From NCBI RefSeq assembly GCF_033406955.1, contig NZ_CP137734.1, positions 2,852,001-2,916,000 of the forward strand: a stretch of DNA of 64,000 nucleotides. The letters are read 5' to 3'. The notes beneath the pieces are model-generated. The model searched no databases, was not told where the DNA came from, and worked only from the letters and a program-made list of their open reading frames with translations. The stretch comes from Streptomyces violaceoruber. Lineage in GTDB: Bacteria; Actinomycetota; Actinomycetes; Streptomycetales; Streptomycetaceae. The position numbers and the translations under genes are program-made. Positions 52,326 to 62,287 of this stretch are shown piece after piece. Numbering within the stretch: the first letter of the stretch is position 1; each line of letters starts with the position of its first letter.

Positions 52326-53270
52326 TCAGAAGGCGCTGCGCGTCGGCAGTGGCCTGCCGTACCAGAGCTCGATGAGGCGGGCCGCGATCGAGATGCCGTA
52401 GGGCGGCAGGACCTCGCCGGACTCGAAGGCGGCGCCCAGCTCCTCGCGGGAGAACCAGCGGGCCTCGTGGATCTCGTCGCCGTCCACGTCGATCTCGGTC
52501 GACGTGGCGTGGGCCATGAAGCCGAGCATCAGGCTGGACGGGAAGGGCCACGGCTGGCTCGCGACGTACTCGACCGGTCCGACGGTGACGCCAACCTCCT
52601 CCTGGACCTCGCGGCGCACCGACTGCTCGATGGACTCGCCGGGCTCCACGAAACCGGCGAGGGTCGAGAAGCGGCCCTCGGGCCAGTGCACCTGGCGGCC
52701 GAGCAGGATGCGGTCCTCACCGTCGGTGACCGCCATGATCACCGCGGGGTCGGTGCGCGGGTAGTGCTCGGCACCGCAGGCGGGGCAACGGCGGATGTGG
52801 CCGGCCGCGGCGATGACGGTGCGTTCTCCGCAGCGGGAGCAGAACCGGTGCAGGCGCTGCCAGTTCTCCAGGGCTACCGCGTGGGCCATCAGCCCGGCGT
52901 CGCGGGGGGACAGGAGCAGGCCGGCCTCGCGCAGGCCGGCGGGGCGCGCGGACTGGTCCATGCGGCCGGGCAGGGAGTCCTTCTGGAGGGCGAAGTAGCT
53001 GGTGCCGTCCTCGTCGGTGCCCAGGAAGTAGCGGTGTGCCTCGGTGAGCGGGGCCTCGAAGGAGGGGGTCATGACGAGTTCGGTGGCCCCGTCGGGCGTC
53101 TCGTCGATGAGGACCTGGCCGCCGGAGACCACGAAGCAGCGCGTCGAGGGGTGACTCCACGCCGCCGCGAGCCAGGCCTCGTCGAGGCGGTGGTGGGCGG
53201 CGCGGTCGACGCCGCTGGGGGCGGTGAGCGAGATGGGACGGTCGGCGGTGTGGTCGGTCCAGGTGGTCAC
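52326..53270 (-). CDS. nudC: NADH pyrophosphatase-type Nudix hydrolase (NudC-like)
   Basis: 314 residues from the GTG at 53270 (GGAAG about 7 bases upstream). A zinc ribbon FCSRCGERT...RCPACGAEHYPRTDPAVI precedes a full Nudix box GFVEPGESIEQSVRREVQEEVGV and the SQPWPFPSSLMLGFMA motif, which is diagnostic of NudC. It hydrolyses NADH and can remove NAD caps from RNA. The same neighbour order (uvrD2, mycoredoxin, nudC) occurs in mycobacteria. Confidence 0.93.
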   Translation of the reverse strand: MTTWTDHTADRPISLTAPSGVDRAAHHRLDEAWLAAAWSHPSTRCFVVSGGQVLIDETPDGATELVMTPSFEAPLTEAHRYFLGTDEDGTSYFALQKDSLPGRMDQSARPAGLREAGLLLSPRDAGLMAHAVALENWQRLHRFCSRCGERTVIAAAGHIRRCPACGAEHYPRTDPAVIMAVTDGEDRILLGRQVHWPEGRFSTLAGFVEPGESIEQSVRREVQEEVGVTVGPVEYVASQPWPFPSSLMLGFMAHATSTEIDVDGDEIHEARWFSREELGAAFESGEVLPPYGISIAARLIELWYGRPLPTRSAF

Positions 53271-53431
53271 GGGTGCTTCCAACTCCCCCGGTGAGCGGTT
53301 CGGTTCGGCAGGCGGTTTCGGCGGTTCGTACGGCGGGTGGTGACCGGGTCCGGGCGGGCTCGGCGGGTGCGGGGCGGCGTTTCCAGTGTGCCGCGCGCGA
53401 TGCCGGTCGGGTCCCGGACCGTGCACGGCGC

Positions 53432-54844
53432 TCAGGGCGCGTGACGCCAGTGCTCCCCCAGGTCGCCCCAGAGGTGGGCGGCGGTTTCGACGCCCTTGAG
53501 GAGCAGGTCCAGTTCCACCTTCTCGTCGGGGGCGTGCCAGCCGTCGGACGGGACCGAGATGCCCAGGAAGAGCACCGGGGCGCCGAGAACCTCCTGGAGG
53601 TCGGCGGCCGGGCCGGAGCCGCCCTCGCGGGTGAAGCGGACCGGTTTGTCGAAGGCCCGTCCCATCGCGCGGACGACCGACCGCAGCGCCGGGTGGTCCA
53701 GCGGCGTCAGGCACGGGCGGGTGGCGGAGCCGAAGACGACCTCGCAGCGGATGCCCGCGGGTACCTGCTCGTCGGCCCAGGTGCGGACGGCCTTCTCCAC
53801 GTGATCGGGGTCCTGGCCCGCAACGAGGCGGAAGGAGAGCTTCACCATGGCGGACGACGGGATGATCGTCTTGCTTCCGGGGCCCTGGTAGCCGCCGCCG
53901 ATGCCGTTGACCTCGGCGGTGGGGCGGGCCCAGATGCGCTCCAGGGTGGTGTGTCCGGCTTCGCCGTGGGCGGCGTACGACTTGGCCGTGCGCAGCCACT
54001 GCCGCTCGTCGAAGGGCAGCTCGGCGAAGAGCTCGCGCTCGCGGTCGGTGAGGTCGGCCACTCCGTCGTAGAAGCCGGGTATCGCCACGCGCGCGTGCTC
54101 GTCGTGCAGGGCGGCGACGAGGCGCGCGACGGCGGTGGCCGGGTTGGGGACGGCGCCGCCGAAGGAGCCCGAGTGGATGTCCTGATCGGGTCCGTGCAGC
54201 CGGATCTCGCACTCGGCGAGGCCCCGCATGCCGGTGCAGACAGTGGGGGTGTCCTCGGACCACATACCCGTGTCGGAGACGACGACCGCGTCGGCGGTGA
54301 GCCGCTCGGCGCGCTCCTCGACGAGGGCACGGAAGTGCGGGGAGCCGGATTCCTCCTCGCCCTCGATCAGCAGTTTGAGGTTCACCGCCGGAGCCGTACG
54401 GCCGGTGGCGGCGAGGTGGGCGCGGACGCCGAGTGTGTGGAAGAACACCTGCCCCTTGTCGTCGGCCGCCCCGCGCGCGTAGAGGCGGTTCTCGCGGACG
54501 ACGGGGTCGAAGGGCTCGCTGGTCCAGCCGTCCTCGCGGGCGGCGGGCTGTACGTCGTGGTGGCCGTAGACGAGGACCGTCGGTGCCTGCGGGTCCCCGG
54601 AGGGCCACTCGGCAAACACCGCGGGGGCGCCCCGGGTCGGCCAGACCTCCGCGGTCGGGAAGCCGGTCTCCTTCAGCTTGGCGGCGAGCCAGTCGGCGCT
54701 GCGGCGCACATCGGTCGCGTGGTCGGGCTGGGCCGACACGGACGGGATGCGCAGCCATTCGACGAGGTCGTCGAGGAAGGCGGCGCGGTGCTGCTCGATG
54801 TACGTGCGGACAGCGCTGACAGCATTGTCAACGGGGTGGCTCAT
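53432..54844 (-). CDS. M20-family dipeptidase/deacylase
   Basis: 470 residues. Zinc ligands: YGHHDVQP (His, Asp), RGAADDKGQ (bridging Asp), GEEESGS (catalytic Glu pair), and a late VSDTGM and HSGSFGG. A dimerisation insert lies in the middle. A GTG/ATG choice: ATG 54844 (MSHPVDNAV) has a TAGGCT -10-like box about 15 bases upstream and no ribosome site, suggesting a leaderless transcript. Likely a peptidase acting on dipeptides. It follows the adnB gene. Confidence 0.9.
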   Translation of the reverse strand: MSHPVDNAVSAVRTYIEQHRAAFLDDLVEWLRIPSVSAQPDHATDVRRSADWLAAKLKETGFPTAEVWPTRGAPAVFAEWPSGDPQAPTVLVYGHHDVQPAAREDGWTSEPFDPVVRENRLYARGAADDKGQVFFHTLGVRAHLAATGRTAPAVNLKLLIEGEEESGSPHFRALVEERAERLTADAVVVSDTGMWSEDTPTVCTGMRGLAECEIRLHGPDQDIHSGSFGGAVPNPATAVARLVAALHDEHARVAIPGFYDGVADLTDRERELFAELPFDERQWLRTAKSYAAHGEAGHTTLERIWARPTAEVNGIGGGYQGPGSKTIIPSSAMVKLSFRLVAGQDPDHVEKAVRTWADEQVPAGIRCEVVFGSATRPCLTPLDHPALRSVVRAMGRAFDKPVRFTREGGSGPAADLQEVLGAPVLFLGISVPSDGWHAPDEKVELDLLLKGVETAAHLWGDLGEHWRHAP

Positions 54845-54854
54845 ACTTACGAGC

Positions 54855-57800
54855 CTATCGGCCCGCGCGGACACCCCGGTCGTGCGGTTCGTCACCGACC
54901 GGCTCGGCCAGCAGCAGCTTCTCGAGCGCCGCGCGGTCCGGCAGCCCCTCGGGCCGTACGACCTCGCCGGTGCGTACGTACAGGAAGGCGGCCGTCACCG
55001 AGGCGGGCGGTACGTGCTGCTGTTCGGCCCAGGCGATGCGGTAGAGCGCGAGCTGGAGCGGGTCGGCGGTGGCGGCGCGGTTGGTCTTCCAGTCGACGAT
55101 CTCGTACGTCGCGGTGTCGCCGTCGCCCTCCTTGTAGACGGCGTCGATGCGGCCGCGTACGACCCGCCCGGCGAGCGAGAGCTGGAACGGCGCCTCGACA
55201 CGGAACGGGGTGCGGCGGGCGTACTCGGTGCGCTCGAAGGCGTCCTTCAGGAACTCCAGGTCGTGGTCGTCGGCGATCTCGGCGTCGCCGCCGGGCAACT
55301 CCTCCGGTTCGAGCAACGGCAGGGTCAGCGGTTCGAACCGGGCCTCCACCCAGGCGTGGAATCGGGTGCCGCGGCGGGCGGCGGGCTGGGGCGGGCGGGG
55401 CATGGGCCGGGCCAGCTCCTGGGCGAACCCGTCCGGGTCGGCGGCCAGGCTCAGCAGCTGGGAGGCGGTCAGCGACGCCGGAAGGGGCACTTCGGTGACG
55501 CTCTCGCGGGCGCGCAGGAGCTCTCCGGTGAGCGCGTCGAGGTCGCGGTCCCAGGAGGCGACGGTGCGGGCTTCCTCCGGTGTGAGGCGAGCGGGAGCGG
55601 GGACGGGCGCGGTGCCCGGGGGCTGTTCGGGGGACGGCGCCTGGTGCGGGACGGTGGGGCCGGCCTGCGGGACGGCAGGGCTCTCCGGCGCGGTGGCGGC
55701 CTCCCGCGCGGCGGCGGGGCGGTCCGTGGTCCAGCTGTCCCAGTCGGCGGGGTCCCCGGCCCGGTCGGGCTCCGCTTCCTCCGGGAGTCCCTCGTCGTCC
55801 TCCGGGGGCGGCGGCCAGTCCGGGTCCTCGTAGGTGGCGGGGGCGGAGGGGGGACCGTCTTCCCGGGCGGCGAGTCCGTCCAGGTGGGCGAGGACCGTCT
55901 CGGCGGCCGAACGGCGCCGCGCGAGTGCCGCGTCGTCCAGGGGCAGCGGCCAGACCTCGTCGGCGGTCGCCCGGTGCAGGGCGGGGTTCTCCTCGTCCTC
56001 CGCCGGTTCGTCCGCCCAGACCTCGATCTCGCCGTGTCCGGCCGCGCAGTGCTCGTACAGGGCCGTCAGGAAGTCGGACGGACCGCGGGGCTTCTTCTGG
56101 CTGGGCCCCCACCAGTGGCCGGAGCCGAGGAGCAGGGAGCGGGGGCGCGTGAAGGTGACGTAGCCGAGGCGGAGCTCCTCGGTGTGCTGGTGGTCCTTCA
56201 TGGCCTCGTGGAACGCCTTCAGACCGCGGGCGTCCCAGGAGGCGACGTCGGGCAGGGTCTCGGCGTCGCCGCGCAGGCCGTGCGGCAGCACCTTGCCCTG
56301 GGCGGTCCACTTCTCCCGGCCCTGACCGCTGGGGAAGGTGCCGGTGACGAGACCGGGCACGGCGACGACGTCCCACTCGAGGCCCTTGGACTTGTGCGCG
56401 GTCAGCACCTTGACGGTGTTCTCCCCGCCGGGCAGCGCGTTGTCCAGGCCCTTCTCGTACTGCGCGGCGGTGCGCAGGAAGCCCAGGAAGGCAAGCAGGG
56501 TGGCCTCGCCGTCGCCCGCGGCGAAGGACGCGGCGACGTCGAGGAAGTTCGACAGGGTCTCGCGGCGACGGGCCGCCAGGGCGTGCGGGGACGCCGACAG
56601 CTCGACCTCCAGGCCGGTGACGGCGAGGACGCGGTGCAGGACGTCCATGAGCGGGTCGGACAGGGCTCGGCGCAGCTCGCGCAGTTCGGTGGCGAGCCGG
56701 GCGAACCGCACGCGCGCGTCCGCCGAGAAGGGCAGCCCGTCGTCGTCGCCGGTGCCGTCCAGCGGCGTCTCCAGGAAGGTGTCCAGGGCGTCCGCGAGCG
56801 ATATCACCTCGGACGGGTCGACCCCCTCGACCGCCTCGGCGAGCCTCCGGTCGGGGTCGTCGTCGCCCTCCACGCGCGCGTGGCTCACCAGCAGCCGGGC
56901 GCGGCGTCCCAGGAGGGCGAGGTCGCGCGGGCCGATGCGCCAGCGCGGGCCGGAGAGCAGCCGGACCAGAGAGGCGTTGGCACCCGGGTCCTGGAGGACT
57001 TCGCAGACGGCGACCAGGTCGGCCACCTCGGGCAGGTGCAGCAGCCCGGACAGGCCGACGACCTCCACCGGGACGTCACGGGCCACCAGCGCGCCCTGGA
57101 TCTCCGCGAAGTCGGTCGCCGTGCGGCACAGGACGGCGATCTCACCGGGCGCCTTGCCGGTGCGCACGAGGTGGGCGACGGAGTCGGCGATCCAGTCGAT
57201 CTCCTCGGCGTGGGTGCGCAGCAGGGCGCAGCGGACCATGCCGTCGCGTTCGGCGCCCGGGGCGGGCCGCAGGGCCTCCACGCCCGCGTGCATGGCCCGC
57301 AGGGGCTCGGCGAGGCCGTTGGCGAGGTCGAGGAGGCGGCCGCCGCTGCGGCGGTTCTCGCTGAGCGCCTGGCGGGCCGCGGGCCGTCCGTCGGCGTGGG
57401 CGAAGTGTTCGGGGAAGTCGTCCAGGTTGGCGACGGAGGCGCCGCGCCAGCCGTAGATCGCCTGGCAGGGGTCGCCCACGGCGGTCACGGGATGGCCGGT
57501 GCCGCCGCCGAACAGGCCCGCAAGGAGGATGCGCTGGGCCACGGAGGTGTCCTGGTACTCGTCCAGCAGCACGACCCGGTAGTCGTCGCGCAGGACGCGG
57601 CCCACCTCGGGGAGTCCGGCGAGCTGCGCGGACAGGGCGATCTGGTCGCCGAAGTCGAGCAGGTCCTGCCGGCGTTTGGCGGCCCGGTAGCGGATCACCA
57701 GGTCGGCCAGTTCGCGGCGGGCGGCGGCGGCCTCGGGGACCTTGCGCAGGTCGGCGTTGCTGAGCCGGACGCCGTCCAGGGTGTCCAGGAGACCGGCGTC

Positions 57801-58523
57801 CCAGGCGCGCAGGTCTTCGGGGCGCACGAGGTGCTCGGCCAGTTCGCCGTCGAGGGCAAGGAGGTCGCTGACCAGGTCGGCGAAGGACCGGGTGAGCGCC
57901 GGGTAGGGGCCGGGGGCCTCGCGCAGGACCCTCGCGGCGAGCTGGTAGCGGGTGGCGTCGGCGAGCAGGCGGGAGGTCGGCTCAAGGCCGAGACGCAGGC
58001 CGTGGTCGGTCAGGAGGCGGCCCGCGAAGGCGTGGTACGTCGAGATCGCGGGCTCGCCCGGCGGGTGGTCCGGGTCGATCACGTCCGGGTCGGTCACGCC
58101 TGCTCTGATCAGGGCCGTACGGACGCGTTCGGCGAGTTCGCCGGCCGCCTTGTTGGTGAAGGTGAGCCCGAGGACCTGCTCCGGGGCGACCTGGCCGGTG
58201 CCGACCAGCCACACCACGCGTGCCGCCATCACCGTCGTCTTGCCGGACCCGGCTCCGGCCACGATCACCTGCGGCGCGGGCGGCGCGACGATGCAGGCCG
58301 TCTGCTCGGGGGTGAAGGGGATGCCGAGGAGCTCCTTGAGCTGCTCGGGATCGGTGATGTGGGCGGGCACGTCAGAGAGGCTAGCGGCGGCCACTGACAG
58401 CTGGTGCCGGATGTCCTCTCGGGTCGGAGGGAAGTGCAGGTCAGCCCGCGTGGTGCGACGTGTCACACCGGCCGCTCGGCGCGGCGGCTCCGGTGGGCCG
58501 GGGCGGCTCCGGTCCGGCCACAC
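54855..58523 (-). CDS. adnB: AdnB-like helicase-nuclease (UvrD motor plus RecB nuclease)
   Basis: 1222 residues from the GTG at 58523, with GGGAGG six bases before it. UvrD-type motor: GAGSGKTTVMAARV (motif I), LLDEYQDTSVAQ (II), VGDPCQAIYGWRGA (III) and AHKSKGLEWDVVAVPGL. A C-terminal RecB-type nuclease has GRIDAVYK and YEIVDWKTNR. The protein matches the mycobacterial AdnAB end-resection machine, and this subunit carries an intact nuclease signature. It is 24 bases downstream of adnA, so the two form an operon. Confidence 0.9.
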   Translation of the reverse strand: MWPDRSRPGPPEPPRRAAGVTRRTTRADLHFPPTREDIRHQLSVAAASLSDVPAHITDPEQLKELLGIPFTPEQTACIVAPPAPQVIVAGAGSGKTTVMAARVVWLVGTGQVAPEQVLGLTFTNKAAGELAERVRTALIRAGVTDPDVIDPDHPPGEPAISTYHAFAGRLLTDHGLRLGLEPTSRLLADATRYQLAARVLREAPGPYPALTRSFADLVSDLLALDGELAEHLVRPEDLRAWDAGLLDTLDGVRLSNADLRKVPEAAAARRELADLVIRYRAAKRRQDLLDFGDQIALSAQLAGLPEVGRVLRDDYRVVLLDEYQDTSVAQRILLAGLFGGGTGHPVTAVGDPCQAIYGWRGASVANLDDFPEHFAHADGRPAARQALSENRRSGGRLLDLANGLAEPLRAMHAGVEALRPAPGAERDGMVRCALLRTHAEEIDWIADSVAHLVRTGKAPGEIAVLCRTATDFAEIQGALVARDVPVEVVGLSGLLHLPEVADLVAVCEVLQDPGANASLVRLLSGPRWRIGPRDLALLGRRARLLVSHARVEGDDDPDRRLAEAVEGVDPSEVISLADALDTFLETPLDGTGDDDGLPFSADARVRFARLATELRELRRALSDPLMDVLHRVLAVTGLEVELSASPHALAARRRETLSNFLDVAASFAAGDGEATLLAFLGFLRTAAQYEKGLDNALPGGENTVKVLTAHKSKGLEWDVVAVPGLVTGTFPSGQGREKWTAQGKVLPHGLRGDAETLPDVASWDARGLKAFHEAMKDHQHTEELRLGYVTFTRPRSLLLGSGHWWGPSQKKPRGPSDFLTALYEHCAAGHGEIEVWADEPAEDEENPALHRATADEVWPLPLDDAALARRRSAAETVLAHLDGLAAREDGPPSAPATYEDPDWPPPPEDDEGLPEEAEPDRAGDPADWDSWTTDRPAAAREAATAPESPAVPQAGPTVPHQAPSPEQPPGTAPVPAPARLTPEEARTVASWDRDLDALTGELLRARESVTEVPLPASLTASQLLSLAADPDGFAQELARPMPRPPQPAARRGTRFHAWVEARFEPLTLPLLEPEELPGGDAEIADDHDLEFLKDAFERTEYARRTPFRVEAPFQLSLAGRVVRGRIDAVYKEGDGDTATYEIVDWKTNRAATADPLQLALYRIAWAEQQHVPPASVTAAFLYVRTGEVVRPEGLPDRAALEKLLLAEPVGDEPHDRGVRAGR

Positions 58524-58547
58524 GCCCGGCCTCCCGGCAGCCGTCGC

Positions 58548-61500
58548 TCACTCCACGACGTGCCGCCCCTCGGGGCGAGCGCTGCACGACGCGCGGAACG
58601 AGCAGTGGGTGCAGTGCTGGCCCGCGGTCGGGGTGAACCGTTCGTCCAGGACCTTGCCGGCGGCCGTGGCCAGCAGGTCGCCGACCCACTCGCCCTCCGG
58701 TCCCTCCTGCGACTCCTGTGCCTGCACCTTGGGCAGGGTCTCGCCGCCGTCCCGCTTGGGCGCGCCCTGGCGCAGGTGGACGAGCTCGGCGCCGCCCGGT
58801 TGCGGGCGCACGCCGTCGAAGGCCTCGTCGACGGCGCCCTCGCGGACGGCGAGCTGGTACACGGCGAGCTGGGGGTGGCGGGCCACCTCCGATGAGGTGG
58901 GCGCCTGTTTGCCGGTCTTGAAGTCCACGACGTAGGCGCGGCCGTCGGCGTCGGTTTCCACGCGGTCCATCTGGCCCCGGATGCGCACCTCGTACTCGCC
59001 CGCCTCCAGGGTCACGTCGAAGTCGTGCTCGCTCGCCACCGGGGTGCGTCCGGCGCGGTCCATGACGTGCCACTTCAGGAAGCGTTCCAGCGCCACGCGC
59101 GCGTTGGCCTTCTCCTGGGCCGACTTCCACGGCGCGTCGAAGGCGAGCGCGTTCCACACGGAGTCCAGGCGCTCCATGAGGACGGCGAGGTCGGCCGGGG
59201 TGTGTCCGGAGGCCACCTCGTCGGCGAGCACGTGCACCACGTTGCCGAACCCCTGGGCGGTCGTCGCGGGCGCGTCGGCCTTCACCTCACGGCCCAGGAA
59301 CCACTGCAGGGCGCAGGTGTTGGCCAGCTGGTCCAGGGCACTGCCGGAGAGCGTGACGGGCTGGTCGCGGTCGCGCAGCGGCACCTTGCTCTCGGTCGGG
59401 TCCCACATGCCCCACCAGCGGTAGGGGTGGGCGGACGGCACCAGGGGACGGCCGTCCTCGTCGGTCAGGGCGGCGAGGCGGGCCAGACGGCGCGCGGCTG
59501 CCTCTCTCAGCGGCTCGGAGACGCGGGGGTCGACGGTGGTGGCGCGCAGTTCCGCGACGAGCGCCGCGACGGCGAGGGGGCGGCGCGGACGGCCCGTGAC
59601 ATCGGCGGGTTCGACGCCGAGTTCGGTCAGGAAGCGGGACGGCTGGTCCCCGTCGTCGGCCGGTGCCTTCACCGCGGTCACGACGAGCCGTTCACGCGCG
59701 CGCGTGGCGGCCACGTAGAACAGTCGGCGCTCCTCGGCGAGCAGTGCTCCGGGGCTGAGGGGTTCGGCGAGTCCGTCGCGGCCGATCCGGTCGGCCTCCA
59801 GGAGGGAGCCGCGGCGGCGCAGGTCCGGCCACAGGCCCTCCTGGACGCCGGCCACGACGACGAGCCGCCACTCCAGCCCCTTGGAGCGGTGCGCGGTCAT
59901 CAGACGGACGGCGTCGGGGCGTACCGCGCGCCGCGCGAGCGTGTCGGCCGCGATGTCCTCGGCGTCGATCTCCTCCAGGAAGTTCAGGGCGCCCCGGCCA
60001 CCGGTGCGCTCCTCCGCGCGGGCGGCGGTCGCGAACAGGGCGCACACGGCGTCCAGGTCGCGGTCGGCGTTGCGCCCGGCGGCGCCGCCGCGCCGGGCGG
60101 AGCGCTCCAGGCGGGTGGGCCAGGGGGTCCCGTCCCACAGGTCCCACAGCGCCTCCTCGGCGCTGCCGCCTCCCGCCAGGCGCTCACGGGCCTTGCGGAG
60201 GAGCGCGCCGAGCCGCTGGGCGCCGCGCGCGTACGCGGGGTCGTGCACGGCGAGCCGCTCCGGCTCGGCCAGTGCCTGTGCGAGCAGTTCGTCCGAGGGC
60301 GGCGGCAGCGGGTTGCCCGCGGCGCGCCGCTCGTCGCGCAGGGCACGGCCGAGGCGGCGCAGGTCGGCGGCGTCCATCCCGGCGAGGGGTGAGGTGAGCA
60401 GGGTGAGAGCCGTCTCGGTGGACAGCCAGCACGGCTCGTCCGCGCGGTACGCGTGTTCACCGCGCGAGGGCTTCGTCGCCGCGTCTCCGCCCTCGTCCAC
60501 GTACGCGTCGGCGTCGGCGTCGGGATCGATCTCGGGATCGCCACCGGCGTCGGCGTCGGCGCGCGGATCGGCGTCGGCCTCGGACCCGAGCGCCCCGAAC
60601 CGCTCCCCCGTCCGGGCCCCCGTGTCGGCCTCCGCCTCCGCCACGGCGCGCAGCGCCGTCAGCAGGGGCGCCACCGCGGGCTCGTGGCGCAGGGGGAGGT
60701 CGTCGCCGTCGATGTCCAGGGGGACGCCGGCCGAGGTGAGGGCACGGCGGAGCGTGGGGATGGTGCGCGAGCCGGCGCGTACCAGGACGGCCATGTCGCG
60801 CCACGGAACGCCGTCCTCCAGGTGCGCCCGGCGCAGAATGTCGGCGATGTTGTCCAGTTCGGTACCGGCGGTCGGATACGTGTACGCCTCGACCCGCCCG
60901 CCGCCCCGCACCGGTGTCAGCTCACGGTGGGCACGCACCTTGTCGGCGGGGAGGCGGGTCAGTGGCATGCGCTGGGTCAGCAGCCTGGTGGCGGCCAGCA
61001 GGCCGGACCCGGACCGGCGGGCGGTCCGCAGTACCCCGACCGGCGCCGGACGGCCGTCCGCGCGCGGGAAGGCGGTCGGGAAGTCCAGGATGCCGTTCAC
61101 GTCCGCGCCCCGGAAGGCGTAGATCGACTGGTCGGGATCGCCGAAGGCGACGAGGGTGCGCCCACCGTCCGCCAGCGCGTGCAGCAGCCGTACCTGGGCG
61201 GGGTCGGTGTCCTGGTACTCGTCGACGTACACCGCGTCGTACTGGACGGTCAGGTGCGCGGCGACCTCGGGGCGGCGGGCGAGGAGCACCGCGCGGTGGA
61301 CCAGTTCGGCGTAGTCGAGCACGCCCTGGAGGTCCAGCACGTCGAGGTACTCGGCGAGGAAGACGGCGGCGGCGCGCCAGTCGGGGCGGCCGATGCGGCG
61401 GGCGAAGGCCGCGAGCGCGTCCGGGCCGAGTCCCAGTTCGCGGCTGCGGGCGAGCACCGCGCGGACCTCGTCGGCGAAGCCGCGGGTGGTCAGGCAGGCC

Positions 61501-62021
61501 CGCAGCTCGTCGGGCCAGCGCACATGGGCGAGCCCGAGCCGCTCCAGGTCCACCTGCCCGGCGAGCAGCTCGCGCACCGTCACGTCCTGCTCCGGGCCGG
61601 ACAGCAGGCGCAGCGGCTCCACGAACAGGTCGCTGTCCTGGTGGGCGCGGACCAGGGCGTAGCCGAACGAGTGAAAGGTCGTCGCCCGGGGCGCCCGCGC
61701 GGCACCGATGCGCAGCGCCATCCGGTCGCGCAGCTCGACGGCCGCCTTGCGGCTGAAGGTGAGCACCAGGATGCGCTCGGGATCGCCGCCCCTGGCGATC
61801 CGGTCCGCCACCGACTCGACCAGGGTGGTGGTCTTCCCGGTGCCCGGCCCCGCCAGGACGAGCAGCGGTCCGGAGCGGTGGTCAACCACGGCGCGCTGTG
61901 CGGCGTCCAGACGAGGGGGGTCCGTGCGAGCCGGCGGGGTACGCACCAGTCGGTAAGCGCCACGGCTCCCCCCTCGCACCTGGGGGTGCGACGGGTGTCC
62001 GCTGGAGGAAGAGGAGCTCAC
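58548..62021 (-). CDS. adnA: AdnA-like helicase-nuclease with iron-sulphur nuclease
   Basis: 1157 residues. UvrD motor motifs GPGTGKTTTLVESV, VDEYQDTDPAQVR and FGDPDQSIYAFRGADV. The C-terminal nuclease (about 920-1150) has RIRGQMDRVETDADGRAYVVDFKTGK and a four-cysteine cluster: one Cys in NTCALQWFLG and three in CTHCSFRASC, as in AddB/AdnA. The acidic, Asp/Ala-rich insert around 470-540 is unusual. The GTG start at 62021 has no strong ribosome site. First gene of the adnA-adnB pair. Confidence 0.88.
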   Translation of the reverse strand: MSSSSSSGHPSHPQVRGGSRGAYRLVRTPPARTDPPRLDAAQRAVVDHRSGPLLVLAGPGTGKTTTLVESVADRIARGGDPERILVLTFSRKAAVELRDRMALRIGAARAPRATTFHSFGYALVRAHQDSDLFVEPLRLLSGPEQDVTVRELLAGQVDLERLGLAHVRWPDELRACLTTRGFADEVRAVLARSRELGLGPDALAAFARRIGRPDWRAAAVFLAEYLDVLDLQGVLDYAELVHRAVLLARRPEVAAHLTVQYDAVYVDEYQDTDPAQVRLLHALADGGRTLVAFGDPDQSIYAFRGADVNGILDFPTAFPRADGRPAPVGVLRTARRSGSGLLAATRLLTQRMPLTRLPADKVRAHRELTPVRGGGRVEAYTYPTAGTELDNIADILRRAHLEDGVPWRDMAVLVRAGSRTIPTLRRALTSAGVPLDIDGDDLPLRHEPAVAPLLTALRAVAEAEADTGARTGERFGALGSEADADPRADADAGGDPEIDPDADADAYVDEGGDAATKPSRGEHAYRADEPCWLSTETALTLLTSPLAGMDAADLRRLGRALRDERRAAGNPLPPPSDELLAQALAEPERLAVHDPAYARGAQRLGALLRKARERLAGGGSAEEALWDLWDGTPWPTRLERSARRGGAAGRNADRDLDAVCALFATAARAEERTGGRGALNFLEEIDAEDIAADTLARRAVRPDAVRLMTAHRSKGLEWRLVVVAGVQEGLWPDLRRRGSLLEADRIGRDGLAEPLSPGALLAEERRLFYVAATRARERLVVTAVKAPADDGDQPSRFLTELGVEPADVTGRPRRPLAVAALVAELRATTVDPRVSEPLREAAARRLARLAALTDEDGRPLVPSAHPYRWWGMWDPTESKVPLRDRDQPVTLSGSALDQLANTCALQWFLGREVKADAPATTAQGFGNVVHVLADEVASGHTPADLAVLMERLDSVWNALAFDAPWKSAQEKANARVALERFLKWHVMDRAGRTPVASEHDFDVTLEAGEYEVRIRGQMDRVETDADGRAYVVDFKTGKQAPTSSEVARHPQLAVYQLAVREGAVDEAFDGVRPQPGGAELVHLRQGAPKRDGGETLPKVQAQESQEGPEGEWVGDLLATAAGKVLDERFTPTAGQHCTHCSFRASCSARPEGRHVVE

Positions 62022-62287
62022 GTGGTTCGCCGGTCCTGGTGGGTGTGCTGGTGGGCCGTCCGCGCCGTGGGCGGGGCGGTGGCCACGGGATGAGGGGCAC
62101 GCGTGCGGCCGACGCTACGCCGGGGGACGAGGCGGAAGCGGTGCTTCCTCTTCTTCCCTCGGGTCACTCGCGGCACGAGCGCCCCCTGCCCCTCGAACGT
62201 ACGTCATGCCACGGACATGCCCGAAGTGCGTGGTTTACCTCATACGGATCACACGTCGCACATCGGCCGGTCACATGGCGGAAGCTG

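Noticed and set aside
62193..62208. TCGAACGTACGTCATG upstream of adnA, resembling a LexA/SOS box half-site
   Set aside because: Only the left TCGAAC half matches; the right half fits 2 of 6 positions of GTTCGA. It is not palindromic enough to support SOS control.
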